Under the pieces are notes generated by a model, which made no database searches, had not been told where the DNA came from, and saw only the letters and a list, made by a program, of their open reading frames with translations. 64,000 bases of DNA from the NCBI GenBank assembly GCA_020024615.1, contig JAHHTP010000004.1, forward strand, positions 13,999 through 77,998, read 5' to 3'. Positions 61,163 to 64,000 of this stretch are shown piece by piece; the first letter of the stretch is position 1, and each line of letters starts with the position of its first letter. Position numbers and translations under genes: made by a program. The stretch comes from Oscillospiraceae bacterium (lineage in GTDB: Bacteria; Bacillota; Clostridia; Oscillospirales; Ruminococcaceae).

Positions 61163-62539
61163 TTATACCATCTCTTCCGGATGGAATACTTCATCAAATC
61201 TTTCCGCAGTCAGGAATCCGAGTTCAACACAAGCTTCCTTCAGGGAAATGTTGTCTTTGAATGCTTTCTTAGCAGTCTTTGCGGCATTCTCATAACCGAT
61301 ATACGGGTTCAGAGCAGTAACAAGCATTAAAGAATTGTGCAGGTTGTGATGCATTTTCTCTTTATTTGCCTTGATGCCAACAGCGCAGTTCTTGTTGAAA
61401 GAAACCATAGCTTCCGATAAAAGTCTTACAGACTGTAAGAAATTGTAAGCGGTAACCGGCATGAATACATTCAGCTCAAAGTTACCCTGAGAAGCTGCCA
61501 TACCAACTGCAACATCGTTACCGATAACCTGAACAGCTACCATAGTAACAGCCTCACACTGGGTCGGGTTAACTTTACCCGGCATGATGGAGGAACCCGG
61601 CTCGTTTTCCGGAATAAAGATTTCACCTAAACCATCACGCGGACCGGATGCCAGCCAACGAATGTCGTTTGCGATTTTCATCATATCGCATGCCAGAGCT
61701 TTTACAGCGCCATGAGCAAATACGATCTCATCTTTGGAGGTCAGAGCGTGGAATTTGTTGATAGCAGTAACGAACGGTTTACCGGTGATTTTTGCAACCT
61801 CAGCTGCAACAGCCGGGCCAAAACCTTTCGGTGCGTTTAAGCCGGTACCTACTGCTGTGCCGCCTAAAGCCAGTTCATATAATGGCTGTACAGCGTGTTT
61901 GATCAGCTCAACATCTCTCTCTAAAGAAGATCTCCAACCGCTGATTTCCTGGCTGAAGGTAATTGGAGTAGCATCCTGTAAATGGGTACGGCCACTCTTA
62001 ACGATACCTTCATTCTCTGCCTCTAAGCGTTTGAAGGTGTCGATTAGGGTTTCTGCTGCCGGGATGAGTTTTTCTTCCAGAGCCAGTACAGCAGCGATGT
62101 GCATAGCGGTCGGGAAGGTGTCATTAGAGGACTGGCTCATATTGACATCATCGTTCGGGTGCAGTAATTTTTTGCCTAAAATCTGGTTGCCGCGGTTTGC
62201 AATAACCTCATTGGCATTCATGTTAGACTGGGTGCCAGAACCGGTCTGCCATACAACCAGCGGGAAGTGGCTTAACAGTTCACCAGACATTACTTCATCA
62301 CAAGCCTGTTTGATTGCTTCCATTTTCTCGTCGGTCATTTTTTCAGAACGCAGAGAGTTGTTGGCAATCGAAGCTGCTTTTTTCAGCACACCGAATGCGT
62401 GTACGATTTCTGCCGGCATGGTTTCAATGCCAACGCCGATCTCAAAGTTTTCGTGGCTACGCTGGGTCTGAGCTGCCCACAGACGATCTGCAGGAACCTT
62501 AACTTCACCCATCGAGTCATGTTCGATACGGTATTCCAT
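61163..62539 (-). CDS. fumC: FumC, class II fumarate hydratase
   Basis: 458 aa, oxygen-stable fumarase interconverting malate and fumarate. Signature SSNDTFPTAMHIA, SGRTHLQDATPITFSQEISG and the catalytic Ser loop GSSIMPGKVNPTQCEA are present, along with the N-terminal DSMGEVKVPADRLWAAQTQRS. The start ATG 62539 follows AAGGAAGAG. The upstream in-frame stretch is not conserved. It sits between the malate dehydrogenase and hdrB, with 16 bp or less to hdrB. With MDH upstream it supplies fumarate to the reductase. Aspartase and class II fumarase differ subtly, but the loop and context favour fumarase. Confidence 0.94.
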   Translation of the reverse strand: MEYRIEHDSMGEVKVPADRLWAAQTQRSHENFEIGVGIETMPAEIVHAFGVLKKAASIANNSLRSEKMTDEKMEAIKQACDEVMSGELLSHFPLVVWQTGSGTQSNMNANEVIANRGNQILGKKLLHPNDDVNMSQSSNDTFPTAMHIAAVLALEEKLIPAAETLIDTFKRLEAENEGIVKSGRTHLQDATPITFSQEISGWRSSLERDVELIKHAVQPLYELALGGTAVGTGLNAPKGFGPAVAAEVAKITGKPFVTAINKFHALTSKDEIVFAHGAVKALACDMMKIANDIRWLASGPRDGLGEIFIPENEPGSSIMPGKVNPTQCEAVTMVAVQVIGNDVAVGMAASQGNFELNVFMPVTAYNFLQSVRLLSEAMVSFNKNCAVGIKANKEKMHHNLHNSLMLVTALNPYIGYENAAKTAKKAFKDNISLKEACVELGFLTAERFDEVFHPEEMV

Positions 62540-62572
62540 CTTATCTCTTCCTTTCAAAAAATGATGTATCAA

Positions 62573-63520
62573 TTAAAACTTAATGTTGTTAATGACTTCT
62601 TTCAGACAGTTTGCGCTGTGCTGGAGTTTTTCCATCTCATCGTGGTTTAAGTTTAACAAAACTTTGCTGTGTGCGCCGGTGTTGCCAACGATGCACAGTA
62701 CGCTTAAGCAGCAGTCCTCAATACCATACTCGCCATGCATCATGGTGGATACAGTCAGGGTGGTGTCAACGCTGTTTAATAAGCATTTGCACAGATGACA
62801 TACAGACATGGATACTGCATAGAAAGTAGCACCTTTCTGTTTGATAACTACGCCACCAGATTTTCTAACATATTCTTCCAGTTCCTCGCGGTCTAAGTCC
62901 GGCGGATTCTGACCGTTGTGCAGAACAGACTCGCGGAAATCCTCGATCGGAACATTGGAAATATTTGCTACCGACCACGGAACGAAGGAGGAGTCACCAT
63001 GCTCACCCAGAACATATGCATGCACATTGTGCTGGCTTACGGTGTACTGCTCAGACAGTCTGGAACGCAGACGAGCGGTATCTAAGATTGTACCAGAACC
63101 GATGACGCGTTCTTCCGGCAGACCAGAGAATTTACAGAAAGCATAGGTCATAACATCAACCGGATTGCTTACGATTACATAAATTGCATTCGGAGCATGC
63201 TCCATGATCTGCGGAGTGATGGATTTGAGAATGTCAACATTGGTCTGTGCCAGTTCAAGTCTGGTCTGACCCGGTTTTCTTGCGATACCGGAGGTGATGA
63301 CAACAATATTGGAATCAACAGCATCAGGGTAATCGCCGGCATATACAGTACATGGGGTGTTGCAGAATGGGGTACCCTGACGGATATCCATTGCTTCACC
63401 GAGAGCTTTCTCTCCATTGATGTCGATCATAACAATTTCCGATGCAATGCCAGAAGTCGCTAAGGTGTAAGCGATAGTGGAACCTACACTACCGGTTCCG
63501 ATTACGGTGATTTTATTCAT
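62573..63520 (-). CDS. LDH-fold 2-hydroxyacid dehydrogenase, predicted malate dehydrogenase
   Basis: 315 aa with strong L-lactate dehydrogenase family features: KITVIGTGSVGSTIAYTLAT, SNPVDVMTY, GSGTILDTARLR (Asp168/Arg171), YVLGEHGDSSFVPWS (His195) and KGATFYAVSMS (Thr246). At the substrate loop it reads SGIARKPGQTRLEL: Arg occupies the position of Gln102 in bacterial LDH, the single change known to switch LDH to malate/oxaloacetate. Gene order with fumC and fumarate reductase agrees. I therefore favour malate dehydrogenase, while Thr246 and the backbone remain LDH-like. Start ATG 63520 behind AGAGAGGGAT. First gene of the operon. Confidence 0.85.
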   Translation of the reverse strand: MNKITVIGTGSVGSTIAYTLATSGIASEIVMIDINGEKALGEAMDIRQGTPFCNTPCTVYAGDYPDAVDSNIVVITSGIARKPGQTRLELAQTNVDILKSITPQIMEHAPNAIYVIVSNPVDVMTYAFCKFSGLPEERVIGSGTILDTARLRSRLSEQYTVSQHNVHAYVLGEHGDSSFVPWSVANISNVPIEDFRESVLHNGQNPPDLDREELEEYVRKSGGVVIKQKGATFYAVSMSVCHLCKCLLNSVDTTLTVSTMMHGEYGIEDCCLSVLCIVGNTGAHSKVLLNLNHDEMEKLQHSANCLKEVINNIKF

Positions 63521-63627
63521 AACATAATCCCTCTCTTTTACAGTATTAGGTACGCTTAAAAGCGTCCTTGTCGAATTGCTGCACAGCTGCAAAGGGTTGC
63601 TGCACATCATCATGTACTTTTGCCACT

Positions 63628-63645
63628 CCGTTATTTTATTAACAA
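63628..63645 (-). promoter_or_regulatory. Rex-like operator half-conserved in mdh leader
   Basis: Minus strand reads TTGTTAA-TAAA-ATAACGG. The left half matches clostridial Rex TTGTTAA-N4-TTAACAA exactly; the right half matches 4 of 7. It lies about 30 bases downstream of the predicted start site. Confidence 0.35.
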
Positions 63646-63661
63646 GTCACGGATAGAAAGG

Positions 63662-63675
63662 CACATACATATGTG
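63662..63675. promoter_or_regulatory. Small inverted repeat at predicted mdh transcription start
   Basis: CACATA-CA-TATGTG, a perfect 6+6 inverted repeat just downstream of the -10 box. Operator-like, of unknown regulator. Confidence 0.3.
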
Positions 63676-63680
63676 TTATT

Positions 63681-63709
63681 ATATTAACATACTTTTTTCC
63701 TTTTTTCAA
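63681..63709 (-). promoter_or_regulatory. Promoter of mdh-fumC-hdr-flx-tfr operon
   Basis: Minus strand TTGAAA (63704-63709), 17-base spacer, TAATAT (63681-63686). An overlapping TATAAT at 63678-63683 has a 20-base spacer. Confidence 0.55.
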
Positions 63710-63819
63710 CCCCTAAATTACAAAAAAAGACCCTCTTTGCACAACTTGTCTATAAATACTACAAATTGGTTTTCTTCTGCCACCTTTTTTGACTTTGCTT
63801 CAAGACCTTTCTCTGCTTA

Positions 63820-63838
63820 GATAGAGACCCTCTCTATC
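63820..63838. other. Isolated hairpin
   Basis: Perfect stem GATAGAGA/TCTCTATC with a CCC loop, in the divergent region. There is no gene end or U-tract beside it. Confidence 0.4.
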
Positions 63839-63909
63839 ATTTGTTTAAAAACAATAAAAAAGAAATTAAATATAGGTGGCATATCTGAATTTGATTTTTT
63901 AAAAAACAC

Positions 63910-63938
63910 TTGCAATTTGCATCAAACCATGCTATAAT
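63910..63938 (+). promoter_or_regulatory. Promoter of tRNA-Pro, copy 2
   Basis: TTGCAA (63910-63915), 17-base spacer, TATAAT (63933-63938). Confidence 0.8.
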
Positions 63939-64000
63939 AATTATCGTTGCTTCGAGGTGTGGCTCAGTTTGGTAGAGCGCTGCGTTCGGGACGCAGAGGC
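63933..64000 (+). repeat. Direct repeat, right copy
   Basis: Matches 52175-52242 with one difference in 68 bases. It is cut by the window edge. Confidence 0.9.
63953..64000 (+). tRNA. tRNA-Pro(CGG), second copy, truncated by window edge
   Basis: The first 48 bases are identical to the complete copy at 52195: acceptor strand, D-arm and anticodon arm with loop TTCGGGA. Confidence 0.93.

Larger units (their letters stand above)
63521..63952. other. Intergenic region between the mdh operon and tRNA-Pro copy 2
   Basis: About 430 bp, A+T-rich, with no credible gene. It holds the mdh promoter (63681-63709) and leader, small inverted repeats (63552-63565, 63662-63675), a Rex-like site (63628-63645), a hairpin (63820-63838) and the promoter of tRNA-Pro copy 2. 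Confidence 0.7.

Noticed and set aside
61734..62471. 245-codon plus-strand open frame opposite fumC
   Set aside because: Antisense shadow; low-complexity Ser/Ala-rich composition typical of reversed coding sequence.
62573..63520. Calling this gene L-lactate dehydrogenase
   Set aside because: Arg at the Gln102 position and the operon context favour malate dehydrogenase.
1..64000. CRISPR arrays, insertion sequences, prophage or plasmid functions
   Set aside because: No repeat-spacer pattern, transposase, integrase or phage gene is seen; the only sizeable repeat is the tRNA-Pro pair.

Overview
The window reads as the chromosome of an anaerobic, low-to-mid G+C, endospore-lineage Firmicute, most likely class Clostridia (perhaps Oscillospirales/Ruminococcaceae; this is inference). 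The evidence is a PolC-type replicase, a DnaD/DnaI pair, spoIIR, AddAB, SpoIIIE/FtsK next to TepA, a HisG-short/HisZ histidine operon, several TTG starts with strong AGGAGG sites, and a large ferredoxin/NADH flavin-based electron-bifurcation cluster. Almost everything lies on the minus strand. The plus-strand units are a phospholipase-C-like gene, a small alarmone synthetase, glgB and two tRNA-Pro genes. No CRISPR array, rRNA, IS element or prophage is visible.

Layout. 1-5450: histidine operon hisZ-G-D-C-B-(GNAT)-H, cut by the left edge. 5602-16359: the conserved envelope/isoprenoid string pyrH-frr-uppS-cdsA, dxr-rseP and ispG-polC, split by terminators and an internal promoter. 16494-17852: citrate synthase. 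18080-20767: dnaD-dnaI-SIS unit. 20975-22745: two plus-strand genes. 22790-28453: aromatic amino acid operon aroB-aroA-aroC-pheA-aroKE, with a promoter followed by a terminator-like hairpin in the leader, so attenuation is possible. 28623-32116: rlmB and an 818-aa degenerate P-type-ATPase-like membrane protein. 32183-40039: spoIIR-addB-addA. 40266-42182: glgB. 42275-45608: gltX-glnS. 45762-51947: tepA-uppP-ftsK-ygiQ. 52195: tRNA-Pro(CGG).

52405-63520 is the most interesting part. It is an eleven-gene operon on the minus strand: an LDH-fold malate dehydrogenase, class II fumarase, hdrB, hdrC, hdrA, flxD(mvhD), flxC, flxB, flxA, tfrB and tfrA. It encodes oxaloacetate to malate to fumarate to succinate together with an NADH-oxidising, flavin-based bifurcating Flx-Hdr module and a soluble two-subunit fumarate reductase without a membrane anchor. 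The inferred machine oxidises NADH and splits electrons between fumarate (high potential) and ferredoxin (low potential). The operon lies between two directly repeated, near-identical tRNA-Pro(CGG) loci about 11.76 kb apart. The second is cut by the right edge.
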